Of a stretch of DNA of 64,000 bases, positions 20,136 through 33,749 are shown in pieces. The position numbers and the translations under genes are program-made. Within the stretch, counting starts at the first letter, position 1. Each line of letters begins with the position of its first letter. This DNA comes from Pteria penguin (lineage: Eukaryota > Mollusca > Bivalvia > Pterioida > Pteriidae), in NCBI GenBank assembly GCA_035048485.1, contig CM068582.1, positions 21,626,155 through 21,690,154 of the forward strand. Reading direction: 5' to 3'. The notes below the pieces were generated by a model, which was not told where the DNA came from, ran no database searches, and saw only the letters and a program-made list of their open reading frames with translations.

Positions 20136-22860
20136 TATCCGAGAGATAGATAGATCTACGTGTATAGCCCATAATATACCGTAGAAATAGATAGATCTAC
20201 ATGTATAGCTCATAATATACCATACAGATAGATAGATCTACATGTATAGCTCATAATATACCATACAGATAGATAGATCTACATGTATAGCTCATAATAT
20301 ACCATACAGATAGATAGATAGATCTACATGTATAGCCCATAATATACCGTAGAGATAGATAGATCTACATGTATAGCTCATAATATACCATACAGATAGA
20401 TAGATAGATCTACATGTATAGCCCATAATATACCGTAGAGATAGATAGATCTACATGTATAGCTCATAATATACTGTAGAGATAGATAGATCTACATGTA
20501 AACTTCATAATATACCGTAGAGATTGCTAGATCTACATGTATAGCTCATAATATACCAGATAGATCTACATGTATAGCCCATAATATACCGTATAGATAG
20601 ATACATCTACATGTATAGCTCAAAATATACCGTAGAGATAAATAGATCTACATGTATAGCTCATAATATACCGTAGAGATAGATAGATCTACATGTAGAG
20701 CTCATAATATACTGAAGAGATAGATAGATCTACATGTATAGCTCATAATATATTGTAGAGATAGATAGATCTACATGTATAGCTCATAATATACCGTAGA
20801 AATAGATAGATCTACATGTAGAGCTCATAATATACTGTAGATATAGATAGATCTACATGTATAGCTCACAATATACCGTAGAGATAGGTAGATCTACATG
20901 TATAGCTCATAATATACTGTAGAGATAGATAGATTTACATGTATAGCTCATAATATATCGTAGAGATAGGTAGATATACTTGTATAGCTCATAATATACT
21001 GTAGAGATAGATAGATCTACATGTATAGCTCACAATATACCGTAGAGATAGATAGATCTACATGTATAGCTCACAATATACCGTAGAGATAGATCTATAT
21101 GTATAGCTCACAATATACTGTAAAGATAGATAGATCTACATGTATAGCTTACAATATACCGTAGAGATAGGTAGATCTACATGTATAGCTCATAATATAC
21201 CATAGAGATAGATAGATTTACATGTATAGATCATAATATATTATAGAGATGGATAAATCTACATGTATAGCTCATAATATACTGTAGAGATAGATAGATC
21301 TACATGTAGAGCTCATAATACACCGTAGAGAGAGATAGATAGATCTACATGTTTAGCTCATAATATACCGTAGAGATAGATAGATCTACATGTTTAGCTC
21401 ATAATATACTGTAGAGATAGATAGATCTACATGTATAGATCATAATATATTATAGAGATGGATAAATCTACATGTATAGCTCATAATATACTGTAGAGAT
21501 AGATAGATCTACATGTACAGCTCATAATATACCGTAGAGATAGATAGATCTACATGTATAGCTCATAATATACCAGATAGATCTACATGTATAGCTCATA
21601 ATACACCGTAGAGATAGATCTACATGTATAGCTCATAATATACTGTAGAGATAGATAGATCTACATGTATAGCTCACAATATACCGTAGAGATAGGTAGA
21701 TCTACATGTATAGCTCATAATATACCGTAGAGATAGATAGATTTACATGTATAGATCATAGTATATTATAGAGATGGATAGATCTACATGTATAGCTCAT
21801 AATATACTGTAGAGATAGATAGATCTACATGTAGAGCTCATAATACACCGTAGAGAGAGATAGATAGATCTACATGTTTAGCTCATAATATACCGTAGAG
21901 ATAGATAGATCTACATGTATAGCTCATAATATACTGTAGAGATAGATAGATCTACATGTATAGTTCATAATATACCGTAGAGATTGCTAGATCTACATGT
22001 ATAGCTCATAATATACCAGGTAGATCTACATGTATAGCTCATAATATGCCGTAGAGATAGATAGATCTACATGTATAGCTCATAATATACCGTAGAGATA
22101 GATAGATCTACATGTATAGCTCATAATATATCAGATAGATCTACATGTATAGCTCATAATACACCGTAGAGATAGATCTACATGTATAGCTCATAATATA
22201 CTGTAGAGATAGATAGATCTACACGAAGAGCTCATAATTCACTGTAGAGATAGATAGATCTACATGTATAGCTCATAATACACCGTAGAGATAGATAGAT
22301 CTACATGTAGAGCTCATAATATACCGTAGAGATAGATAGATCTACATGTATAGCTCATAATATACCAGATAGATCTACATGTATAGCTCATAATATACTG
22401 TAGAGATAGATAGATCTACACGAAGAGCTCATAATTCACCGTAGAGACAGATAGATCTACATGTATAGCTCATAATACACCGTAGAGATAGATAGATCTA
22501 CATGTAGAGCTCATAATATACCGTAGAGATAGATAGATCTACATGTATAGCTCATAATATATCAGATAGATCTACATGTATAGCTCATAATACACCGTAG
22601 AGATAGATAGATCTACATGTATAGCTCATAATATACCGTAGAGATAGATAGATCTACGTGTATAGCTCATAATATACCGTAGAGATAGATAGATCTACAT
22701 GTATAGCTCATAATATACCAGATAGATCTACATGTATGGCTCATAATACACCGTAGAGATAGATAGATTTACATGTATAGCTCATAATGTACTGTAGAGA
22801 TAGATAGATCTGCATGTATAGCTCATAATATACCATAGAGATAGATAGATCTACATGTAT
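20136..22860. repeat. 41-bp satellite, about 65 copies
   Basis: Unit AGATAGATAGATCTACATGT followed by ATAGCTCATAATATACCGTA and G; period 41 (for example 22,621 to 22,662). Shorter variants of about 31 bp lack the GTAGAGATAG part (...ATACCAGATAGATC...). A multi-unit block with the variants TTATAGAGATGGATAAATC and GTAGAGAGAGATAG recurs about 525 bp apart (21,326 and 21,851), showing higher-order duplication. Each unit has a BglII-type AGATCT. Non-coding. Confidence 0.95.
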
Positions 22861-23217
22861 AACATGATAATGGTTTTGACCAAAAAATACTATCCTTTTT
22901 CTCAAATCTTTTCATACTTTGCATACTTATTTTAAAGTCATGGTCGATCTAGATAAAATTTACGAAAAATCCTTTATAATTTCGTAAGAACTTTTGTGAA
23001 ATGGTTTTTAGGTCCACATCACTGTGCCACCCTGCACGTTCATAATCACAGCGTCATTTTTTTTCATCAGCACTGTGAGTGTTAGCTTTTAAATTTATTA
23101 AAGTTATACAAATATACACAATCTACAATGTAATAGTCCACTGTTATTGATATAATTTATATTGTCCACTATAATGACCACAGTTTACATTATCCACTGT
23201 AATGTATGTAACTTATC
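22861..23217. other. Spacer with weak tandem motif
   Basis: Unique A+T-rich sequence. From about 23,130 a motif like TTATCCACTGTAATG recurs loosely and continues after the SINE to about 23,600. No gene seen. Confidence 0.4.
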
Positions 23218-23500
23218 GTATCGGCCGACAAGCTGGCGTAGCCCAATGAATGAGGTACTTGGCTCCTGACCGGGAGACCCCGGGTTCGACTCCCGCCATG
23301 AGCGCACCGGTGCCTCGTCTTTCGTATGAGACAGTAAAAACCGAGGTCCCGTGTGACGGTAGGCGTGGCACCTAAAAGATTCCTCACTGCTTCGGGTGGG
23401 TCCATTGCGAAGGTCTAAATGTCTTTGCAATGCATCAGGCAGATGCCGTCAACATATACGCGAAATAATCAAAAACAAAAATCAATCAATCAATCAAATC
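23218..23500 (+). mobile_element. tRNA-derived SINE (family B here), full length
   Basis: tRNA-like head with an A-box region (CTGGCGTAGCCCAATGAATG) and B box GGGTTCGACTCCC, a conserved central part (TATGAGACAGTAAAAACCGA, CCCTCACTGCTTCGGGTGG... with one base lost, ATCAGGCAGATGCCGTCA) and a CAAT-repeat tail. Other copies lie at 36,806, 40,305 and 44,203. Overlapping minus-strand open frames are not genes. The family name was not tested. Confidence 0.9.
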
Positions 23501-24321
23501 CCCTGTAATATGGTTTCCATTATCCACTGTAAAGAATTAAGTTATCCACCCTGTATTCGATTAAGTTTATCAATCCTGCTATCCAAACTGTAATGGATAT
23601 AACCTGCACACTGCCTTTGTTTCACTTGCTACATTAGTTAAGATGTTTGCTCTTTACTGAACACATTGTTATGGACCACTAGGTATCATTGATAGGCTAA
23701 CTCAGTTACAGACATGTCTGCAAGCCTAGCAATCTGGATAGAGTCATGGTTTTTTGTTCAGAAGCTAAAATGTTGCACTGAAATTCGTTGTAGCCTAAAC
23801 GGATTCCAAGTCGAGCCTCATTCAGTTCATGTGGGAAAATGTGCTAGTGTATTTGTTAAATGTAAACAGCATTCCAGTTTCCTTCAGAGCTAAACACGGG
23901 TTCAAACCATCTAGATTGCACACTCCTGGTGTGGCATTACAATTTATCACCTACATTTGAAAGTTATCTGGAAAGATTTGAACTAGCATTATGTTTGACA
24001 TGAAATCTGACTTGTTTAAGCTACCCTAGCTTCTTGTGCGGACATGTGTAAGCTACTTGGGCCAACTTGCTTAAGCCACTCCTGCCATTCATACTAGACT
24101 TCATAAGAATCAAACAGGTTCCGTTAGATATGCCATCCTATCATCTATATTGTTAATGTTTTTTCCATTCCATTGTTTATCTTTTTTTTTATTTTAAATT
24201 GTATGAGAGAGGACAGGTTATCAAATATTTCACACATCTTAATCCTGCAGAGGACTGCATCTGGATATGACAATTTTCCAAATAAATACATATAGCAAAA
24301 ATTCAACAGCATATATGATAA
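23501..24321. other. No supported gene
   Basis: A+T-rich unique sequence between the SINE and the satellite. No splice-bounded open frame noticed. Confidence 0.4.
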
Positions 24322-24480
24322 GTTGATTGAAGTTTTATGTTGATGTCAACAATATATCAGTCATTTCACCACATGAAAGCATCAGGCAACCAAATTCTCA
24401 TACCTCGAGGTGTATTTAGCAATCAAACCAAGATCAACTGCACCAGAATCCAAATGCTTAACCTTACATCATGTGTGCCC
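24322..24480 (-). mobile_element. Decayed family-A SINE at the head of the 104-bp satellite
   Basis: It aligns in order with the minus-strand family-A SINE: TTGATTG...GTTTTA, then GTCAACAATATATCAGTCAT (SINE TTTCAACAATATTTCAGTTAT), CCACATGAAAGCA (SINE CGACATGGAAGCA), then CAAATGCTTAACC (SINE CAAGCGCTTAACC) and GTGCCC at the tRNA end. The B-box region is mutated (AATCAAACC for AATCGAACC). Its tRNA-related end lies inside the first satellite unit. Confidence 0.7.
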
Positions 24481-27028
24481 TTAAACATCTAAGTATTACA
24501 AGCTTGAATGACATCTACAGAATTACACAAACCAAGATCAACTGCACCACAAACCAAATGCTTAACCCTACATCATGTGTGCCCTTAAACATCTAAGTAT
24601 TACAAGCTTGAATGACATCTACAGAATGATTAAAACCAAGATCGACTGCACCACAAACCAAATACTTAACCCTACATCATGTGTGCCCTTAAACATCTAA
24701 GTATTACAAGCTTGAATGACATCTACAGAATTACACAAACCAAGATCGACTGCACCACAAACCAAATGCTTAACCTTACATCATGTGTGCCCTTAAACAT
24801 CTAAGTATTACAAGCTTGAATGACATCTACAGAATTACACAAACCAAGATCGACTGCACCACAAACCAAATGCTTAACCTTACATCATGTGTGCCCTTAA
24901 ACATCTAAGTATTACAAGCTTGAATGACATCTACAGAATTACACAAACCAAGACCGACTGCACCACAAACCAAATGCTTAACCCTACATCATATGTGCCC
25001 TTAAACATCTAAGTATTACAAGCTTGAATGACATCTACAGAATTACACAAACCAAGATCGACTGCACCACAAACCAAATACTTAACCCTACATCATGTGT
25101 GCCCTTAAACATCTAAGTATTACAAGCTTGAATGACATCTACAGAATGATCAAAACTAAGATCGACTGCACCACAAACCAAATGCTTAACCCTGCATCAT
25201 GTGTGCCCTTAAACATCTAAGTATTGCAAGCTTGAATGACATCTACAGAATGATTAAAACCAAGATCGACTGCACCACAAACCAAATGCTTAACCCTACA
25301 TCATGTGTGCCCTTAAACATCTAAGTATTACAAGCTTGAATGACATCTACAGAATGATTAAAACCAAGATCGACTGCACCACAAACCAAATGCTTAACCC
25401 TACATCATGTGTGCCCTTAAACATCTAAGTATTACAAGCTTGAATGACATCTACAGAATGATCAAAACCAAGATCGACTGCACCACAAACCAAATGCTTA
25501 ACCCTACATCATGTGTGCCCTTAAACATCTAAGTATTACAAGCTTGAATGACATCTACAGAATTACACAAACCAAGATCGACTGCACCACAAACCAAATA
25601 CTTAACCCTACATCATGTGTGCCCTTAAACATCCAAGTATTACAAGCTTGAATGACATCTACAGAATTACACAAACCAAGATCAACTGCACCACAAACCA
25701 AATGCTTAACCCTACATCATGTGTGCCCTTAAACATCTAAGTATTACAAGCTTGAATGACATCTACAGAATTACACAAACCAAGATCGACTGCACCACAA
25801 ACCAAATACTTAACCCTACATCATGTGTGCCCTTAAACATCTAAGTATTACAAGCTTGAATGACATCTACAGAATTACACAAACCAAGATCAACTGCACC
25901 ACAAACCAAATGCTTAACCCTACATCATGTGTGCCCTTAAACATCTAAGTATTACAAGCTTGAATGACATCTACAGAATGATTAAAACCAAGATCGACTG
26001 CACCACAAACCAAATGCTTAACCCTACATCATGTGTGCCCTTAAACATCTAAGTATTACAAGCTTGAATGACATCTACAGAATTACACAAACCAAGATCG
26101 ACTGCACCACAAACCAAATGCTTAACCTTACATCATGTGTGCCCTTAAACATCTAAGTATAACAAGCTTGAATGACATCTACAGAATTACACAAACCAAG
26201 ATTGACTGCACCACAAACCAAATGCTTAACCTTACATCATGTGTGCCCTTAAACATCTAAGTATTACAAGCTTGAATGACATCTACAGAATTACACAAAC
26301 CAAGACCGACTGCACCACAAACCAAATGCTTAACCCTACATCATATGTGCCCTTAAACATCTAAGTATTACAAGCTTGAATGACATCTACAGAATTACAC
26401 AAACCAAGACCGACTGCACCACAAACCAAATGCTTAACCCTACATCATGTGTGCCCTTAAACATCTAAGTATTACAAGCTTGAATGACATCTACAGAATG
26501 ATCAAAACCAAGATCGACTGCACCACAAACCAAATGCTTAACCCTGCATCATGTGTGCCCTTAAACATCCAAGTATTGCAAGCTTGAATGACATCTACAG
26601 AATGATCAAAACCAAGATCGACTGCACCACAAACCAAATGCTTAACCCTACATCATGTGTGCCCTTAAACATCTAAGTATTACAAGCTTGAATGACATCT
26701 ACAGAATGATTAAAACCAAGATCGACTGCACCACAAACCAAATGCTTAACCCTACATCATGTGTGCCCTTAAACATCTAAGTATTACAAGCTTGAATGAC
26801 ATCTACAGAATGATCAAAACTAAGATCGACTGCACCACAAACCAAATGCTTAACCCTGCATCATGTGTGCCCTTAAACATCTAAGTATTGCAAGCTTGAA
26901 TGACATCTACAGAATGATTAAAACCAAGATCGACTGCACCACAAACCAAATGCTTAACCATACATCATGTGTGCCCTTAAACATCCAAGTATTACAAGCT
27001 TGAATGACATCTACAGAATTACACAAAG
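24425..27028. repeat. 104-bp satellite, 25 units without length change
   Basis: Units begin AAACCAAGATCGACTGCACC and include CAAATGCTTAACCCTACATC and GTATTACAAGCTTGAATGAC. Starts fall at 24425, 24529, 24945 and 27025, exactly 104 apart, so 25 units show no net indel. Two junction types alternate irregularly: AGAATTACACAAACC and AGAATGATYAAAACC. The first about 55 bp of each unit derive from the tRNA end of a family-A SINE, the rest from its flank. Confidence 0.95.
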
Positions 27029-28988
27029 CAATGAAGATGAATTCTTCAATTTAATCTGAATTGAGTATAACAGCAATGTATACATTATCATGTTTACAAA
27101 CTTATAAATACAGAAAAATAATATCATCTAGGACTGAATCATGACTAATATCAATTAGGATCTTTAATATGAGTTATGCTTACATTACATCATATATCTT
27201 ACACATTGCAGAATTTTGAAATACAATTTTTATTCAACATTAAAAAATACAAATAAACATTAACAATACACACTGAAAATTACATTATATAATTTCAATC
27301 TGACATAGCTCAATAAATACTGTACACATATGTATAACTTAATTTTTTTTTGTTTAAATGAACACTACAAAAACAACCAAAAAATGAATACAAAATTTTG
27401 TTCAATAAATTTTGCATCAGAAATCATAAGTAGTAAAACAAATAGTCAAGTCTTTTCTGCAGTGATGTTGCATGTTTCTTCTTGCGTTATTTACCATCAA
27501 AGGTTGGTATACATGTACATGTAGTGACAATAAATCAATCACTAAGAGCAACACCATATTGCAAGTTTCATACCTGAATGGTAAGACAACAAAAATTATC
27601 AACATTCACAATGACCTTGACCCTGGAGCTATGACTTTGACTCAAGGTCATGACACACCACCTTTTCCATAAGAAAATAATTTCCATAAAAATAAATATC
27701 AAGTATAACCTTTCTAGAAGCAGGCAGACTGAATTACATGATTTTATATTCAAGGGGTCAAGAGTAGGTCAATGACAATATTTACAATGGAGAGGGAATC
27801 CTGTAATATTCAAATTCATATAAAGTTAGATACGAGCACAGGTGCAAAGCCACCTTTCCTTTTGGTATCAGGTAGATAAAAGTAATCTACACACCTGCAA
27901 CATTAAAGGAAAATGATCTATGGCTGTGCTTATTGCTTGAATATGCTCTGCTCTGAAAAGCTTGCCTGGCTTAATGTCTATGGTAAATCACTGAAATCAC
28001 ATTTATGTTATGACAAAGATTAAATATTTAAATAAAAACAAAAATGTGTAGGTAAGTCACATTTATCTTTACCAGTTTAAGTTAACCCACAAATCAAACC
28101 TTAATCCTATTATCCTTTACTTGTAAAAGGAATGAAAACCTCTACATAGTTCAAGACACATTTTACAGGCCTCTTCAAATTTTTGTTTGAAATTCAATTA
28201 AGTTATTTTCATTGAAAAACTACACTGTTTTTGCATCTGTTGATAGTGTCCCTTCTGTCAAAGTTTTCAAAAAGAAAGACAACTCTAACACAATTGTGTT
28301 AGATCAGTAACTGTGAATTAAGGATATTTCGATTAAGTGCTGTACACAATCTTCAACAGAATTTTTCACTTGGAAGTAAATAATTAGTAGCTACCATTGT
28401 ATTTATTACCAACAGTAAGGATAGTATTTGCTAGATTCTTTTATTCTCATTTCTGTTTTTTTTTACACTATACTGTATGTAAAATGTAATTACTGACCTT
28501 AATCATTAAATATCAGCAGTATAAAAATAAATTCATCAAGTTATTATTAATTAACAATATATATCTAAAATAACATAAGTAATTGTAAATGATATCATTA
28601 CTCTAAATACATTCAAAACAGTGAAAAACCTGATCTTTCGTGTCTTTCTGCATTTTAATTAACAACACAATAACTTCAAAAACTTGAACCAAAAGAAATT
28701 TGGAGTGAATTAACTGTCCCTGTACTTTCTGAGTTATTGAGTTAAGTTCAATTCTTACATATAAAATTCAATGAAAAAAAGCCATAATTAATAAACACCT
28801 ATCATTATCATTGTTAAATCAACATGTTCTACATGAGTTTGTTCATTTTGTTAGACTCCTCTTCAAAAGAGTTGAGATATTCAACTGATGTCTTGGTATA
28901 AATTTCCCCAGAGTTTTAATTTACCACTATCTACATGTATATTAATCCTTCAAGTTACAGAAAGTTTGCTGCCATTCTTCATCTTATT
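27029..28988. other. A+T-rich region, probable 3' UTR/intergenic on minus strand
   Basis: No coding segment supported. A repeat fragment near 27,610-27,660 carries GACCTTGACCCTGG and CAAGGTCATGACACACC. Minus-strand AATAAA-like hexamers occur (for example near 28,401-28,406) and could end the transcript whose last coding exon is at 28,989-29,030. Confidence 0.35.
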
Positions 28989-29030
28989 CTACTGGTATCC
29001 TTCCTTCTTCATTTTTTTCCCACCAGGATC
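28989..29030 (-). CDS. Probable terminal coding exon of a split gene
   Basis: Minus-strand acceptor ATTACTTATTTTATAG at 29,031. Joined in phase to the exon at 33,750-33,809 (which leaves one base, G), the frame reads Gly-Ser-Trp-Trp-Glu-Lys-Asn-Glu-Glu-Gly-Arg-Ile-Pro-Val-Glu and stops at TAA, about 28,984-28,986. Read alone from its first base, a second frame gives Asp-Pro-Gly-Gly-Lys-Lys and stops at 28,989-28,991. The phase-joined reading is preferred because it matches the upstream exon. I do not recognise the protein; a small mitochondrial or membrane protein is only a guess. Confidence 0.45.
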   Translation of the reverse strand, partial: DPGGKKMKKEGYQ

Positions 29031-29274
29031 CTATAAAATAAGTAATTAATAAATGTATATCAAAATTCATTTTTATTTTTATTTGCTATGCATACTAAGG
29101 AATAGTACTGCATCAAAATTCCTCCAACATTTTATAATTTAAGTAGGTTGTACATCTTGTTTTTGTTACAATCTTGATACATTGAGGTTTTTTTTTTGAG
29201 GCATTGAGTATGGCTGCAGTCGGTCCTCGAAAAAATTATAAGCAGCACAAATACAACCAAGCACAACGCATATA

Positions 29275-29842
29275 GCCTGTTAGTCCTTATATTGCCAGAT
29301 ATAATACAGGAAGACTGTCAGCCCTTATACTGCATTATACTACCAGGTATAATGCAGGTAGACTGTCAGTCCTTATACTGCCAGGTTATAATACAGTAGG
29401 CTGTCAGTCCCTATATTGCCAGGTATAATGCAGGTAGTTTGTCAGCCCTAATACTACCAGGTATCACGCATGTAGACTGTCAGTCCTTATACTGCCAGGT
29501 ATAATGCAGGTAGGCTGTCAGTCCTTATACTGCCAGGTATAATGCAGGTAGACTATCAGGCCTTATACTACCAGGTATAATACAGGTAGGCTGTCAGTCC
29601 TTATACTACCAGGTATAATGCAGGTAGGCTGTCAGTCCTTATACTGCCAGGTATAATGCAGGTAGGCTGTCAGTCCTTATACTGCCAGGTATAATGCAGG
29701 TAGACTATCAGGCCTTATACTACCAGGTATAATACAGGTAGACTGTCAGTCCTTTTACTACCAGGTATAATGCAGGTAGGCTGTCAGTCCTTTTACTGCC
29801 AGGTATGATGCAGGTAGACTATCAAGCCTTATACTGCCGGAA
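29275..29842. repeat. 38-bp minisatellite, about 15 copies
   Basis: Unit GTAGACTGTCAGTCCTTATA then CTGCCAGGTATAATGCAG, period 38 (29,643 to 29,681). Units alternate TACTGCC/TACTACC and GGCTGTCAG/GACTATCAG. Lies in the intron between the exons at 33.8 and 29.0 kb, if these belong together. Confidence 0.9.
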
Positions 29843-31588
29843 GGATTAATGAAGGAGATTCAATATCCCCATGCTTTCTCAAAAAGCGGGGGGCAATAAA
29901 GATACTATGGGAATAAAAGTTTAAAATCTGAAGAATTGAATATAATACTACCAAATCATAATATACCACTAAATCACAATACAAAATATAATACCACCAA
30001 ATCATTAATTGCTGAAAATACTTCGTTTACTTCAGATGAATCTGAAAAATCTTTAAATGAAGTTCTTTTAACATTCCACTGGTTTGAAACAATTTCGGAG
30101 TTAAAGTAATGAAAGACTATGTGTCAAATGGAGAGTGAAAATGAGAAATACCAATCTCCTAAGAAATGATGTTTGAGAACTGTGAGTTAGAAAATTCAAT
30201 GTTACTTTGGACTACCTATCACACTCATTCATGATTACACTATACTATCAAGAATATCTACTTATTTACTGTAATAAATAAGTACATAAAGTTTACCATG
30301 CATAGACTATCCCAAGTTACTGCCCTTGATATTCATACTGCAGAGTTTCATTCAATTCTTGCTCCAGACTGTACTTTCCACTCTGAATGCATATATACTA
30401 TAAAGTCATGATTTTCAAAATGCCTTCTGTTTTCACAAATGAACAAAATCTGAAAGAGAGAAGAATAACTCAAAAGAGGCATTCATACATTAATAATGAC
30501 AGAAATTTATCAAATGGAGGAAGGAGGGTACCAAATATGCGAATTTTGTGAGACTGAATGGCTTATTAATACAGTCAAAAATGCAATAACTTTAAGCAAG
30601 TTTTTGACATGTGCGCTGTTTATTTCCTAACTGATTCACAAGTATTATAGATTTCTGTTTACATGTGTTGAGAGAAATACAGATTTGAATTCATACAACA
30701 ACAAACTGAAATAAATATTTCTAAAAGTAAAAAATTGAGGGTACACTTTTAACATTTTATAAGAAGACAGCATCATAATATCAAATTCATGCCCAATCGT
30801 CTATCAATTTTTTCACATCAACTATGTTTAAACTAATTACATGTATATAAATTACTAGTAAATGAAATAAAATTCCATTTTTGTGAAACAAAACTAAGAT
30901 TTGGACACTTGAGTCATTAAATTTTGTTTTTTGGAACAGTTTACATCAATTGCCATCAGATTCATTTAGAATCTAATTGGCTTGACTTATATTCCATGTG
31001 TGACTACAGAGTAAAACTGGTGAGAATCCATACTATAAAATAATGCTGTTATCCCAGCAATATTTGCTTGATTCTTGTTTTACATCACACTAATATTACT
31101 TCAATTATCAAAATAGATGCAGATAATAATTTCATATTTCATCATTGGAAAAAATTAATGACAAGTTCAATCAAAATAGGTCAGACCTCAATTTATACAG
31201 GAATTCATATTGTAATACCAGACTGATTTCAAAGTAACTATTGTTAAAGTACCAAATATAGTAAATGATATACTTTCTCAAAATGTATTTACATTGACAG
31301 AAAGCACTTTCAGACTTCCTATGGGAAGTTCACTGGTTAAAATGAAAACAGAACACTCAATATCAGAAATATTCAGCCTGTCCTTTATCAAGGGATAAAA
31401 ATGATTTAAATAGAGAGTTCTGTAAAATCCATCATATTGCCACGTATGCATTGGCATTAATAAACGTAATTATAAATGAATACACGTACTACCTTAAGAT
31501 GATTGAATATACAATTGAATGTAAGCATGCAAAACCGTATAAATGCACATTGCCTATCAAATGTATAGAGATATCCTAAAAACCTCAT
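29843..31588. other. A+T-rich intronic or intergenic DNA
   Basis: No open frame with splice signals and no clear repeat noticed. Confidence 0.4.
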
Positions 31589-31667
<79 letters not shown>

Positions 31668-31687
31668 ACATATATATATATATATAT
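31589..31687. repeat. (TA)n microsatellite
   Basis: About 75 bp of pure TA, a TTGACA interruption, then a further TA run. Confidence 0.95.
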
Positions 31688-32868
31688 CTCAAAATATCAT
31701 GACTATCATCTTACAGTTTCTCAGCACAATGTTAATTATATAATTTTAAAAATTATCAAATTATTATAACATTACATTGTACGAGGTAGGTGTCCACAAA
31801 ACAGGGTACCAACCTTTGTCTCAAGGACAATTTAATGTGTTGCATGTCTTTCCTTGTGCCAATTTTGCAATCAAATCTATACAATGCTTAAGGAAGAATT
31901 ACTATGACAAAGATGGCATCTGTACTGCTAAAGATCTCCAAGTATTCAGAGCCAATATTTACATGGCCTAAATTAGTAAATATATCCCTTTTGATCATGC
32001 AATTCTATGCAGTTGATTTTCTGTGCCAAGTTTAGTTGAAATCCTCATTATGGTTATACAGATGTGATGGCACAGTGAACATACAAATTCTAAGTGTCAA
32101 GGGCTATAACTTCTGTAAAATTAATGGGGCAATGGTAATCTCTCTTTTTAGAAAATAGCACATGATGATTATCCTTTCCATAAAGTTTGGTTGAAATTTA
32201 GCCATAGATTTTATAGATATGGTGAACACAGATGGGAAGATGGATGGATGCATAATTCTGAAATTTCTTTTGTGAGGTTAGGAATAATTTGCTGTGACCG
32301 CTTTGTGCTTGTCCTGAATCTGAAGGAAATTAAAAGATTACAAAGTTATCAGGGACATATTCCCAAATATTAATGCATGCATGCAGAAGGATCTGCATTT
32401 TGAAGACCATGAAAGAAACTACCAGTATACAGTGCCTACAATTCAAAATAATATCTAATATTCAATACAGTGTTACAAGATCTTTGAATCATTAATGTGC
32501 AGTTATCAGCTTCACACCTTGCAGTGATTATATCTTTAATATGCTAGAGAATGTAATGTCTGTTATTTATACACAACTCAAAGTTCAGATTAGTAACTAT
32601 TTATTTAACAAAACTAGCTCAACAAAAACATTCCAAATAAGATCAAAATATTGACTAGTACTAAGTAACTCTCAAAAAAATGTTCATGTATCACATAGTC
32701 TTATAATAAACATAAACGTTGTAGGTAAGATTATTATCAAAACTTTAAACAATTGATACAAGACAATTAAAACAACTTTTGTGGCATTCTAGGGGGTTTC
32801 CACTCTGTTAAAAAGGGTCACAAAATATTCAATTGAACTAATTATTCAATCACACTTGATCTACGTAT
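31688..32868. other. Diverged dispersed-repeat sequence
   Basis: Segments such as AGTTTAGTTGAAATCCTCAT, AGTTTGGTTGAAATTTAGCC and TATAACTTCTGTAAAATTAA look like a decayed copy of a tandem-body repeat, with loosely repeated units near 32,030 and 32,190. No gene supported. Confidence 0.35.
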
Positions 32869-33190
32869 ACACACCTGGGTTGACACCATCAGGTATAAAG
32901 TATATGTCATAACCCGGGTTGACACCAGCGGGTATATGAAAGCTGTACAAATATGACCCGGGTTGACACCGTCGGGTATACAGAAGGATAATAGGTATTA
33001 CCTGGGTTGACACCGTCAGGTATACAGAAGATGTATAGACCTGACCCGGGTTGACACCGTCGGTATACAGAGGGATGTATAGATATGACCCGGGTTGACA
33101 CCACTGGGTATACCAAAGGCTGTACATACTGCCCAGGTTGACACCATTGGGCAGTGAAATGACCACTGAGTAAGCCCAAGTTGACCTCCA
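32869..33190. repeat. 44-bp minisatellite, about 8 copies
   Basis: Unit core GACCCGGGTTGACACCGTCG then GGTATACAGA; TGACACC recurs at 32881, 32920, 32964, 33008, 33052, 33097 and 33139 (period about 44). Three overlapping minus-strand frames read Gly-Val-Asn-Pro-Gly-type repeats and are artefacts. Confidence 0.9.
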
Positions 33191-33749
33191 CAAGTATAGA
33201 TTATAAAAGCCAAAGATGACAAAGGGCATACCATGATTATATATTACAAACATGCTTCATGCAAATTCAAGCTTGCACTAAAGCATAATGAAATCCAAGG
33301 TGAATTTTCTGAAGTTTAAAATACTCAATCACAAGGGCAACATCCAAACAAACAGCTATTATGAATCCTTGGCCCTTTTAGTGACTGTACTGTATAAACA
33401 CACACCACAAAGACAACAGCTCATTATTACAATGAGTGCTGTATGTGTACAGTGTGCAAAATTAACTGTAGACAGAATCTAGAAACACTTATGTCAGTCT
33501 AAATCTGCTGTGGACTCTAATATTAAGCTGTTTAAGGAATGAATACTATTTACAGGAAGAAGTGACTGAGAGACATACTTTTACCCATATATATGAGCCT
33601 TCTGTTGGAAGGTCAGTATCTCTATGAGCCTTAAAACCTCCAGGCTGACAAAAAGGAATTGTCTTTTATAAATTGGATTCAGAATTATTGTTGTACAAAC
33701 TGGGTATTCAATATCTATTTAGTGTGACAAAGAATGATATGTAACTTAC

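Noticed and set aside
23218..23330. tRNA gene at the SINE head
   Set aside because: A and B boxes are present, but no full cloverleaf is evident and it is followed by the SINE body; likewise for the other SINE heads.
23185..23430. Overlapping 71- and 81-codon minus-strand frames
   Set aside because: They are antisense readings of the family-B SINE.
20136..27028. CRISPR-like array
   Set aside because: Both arrays are contiguous satellites without unique spacers, in a eukaryotic context.
32861..33253. Three overlapping Gly-Val-Asn-Pro-Gly repeat frames
   Set aside because: 44-bp minisatellite; the period not divisible by three yields all frames.
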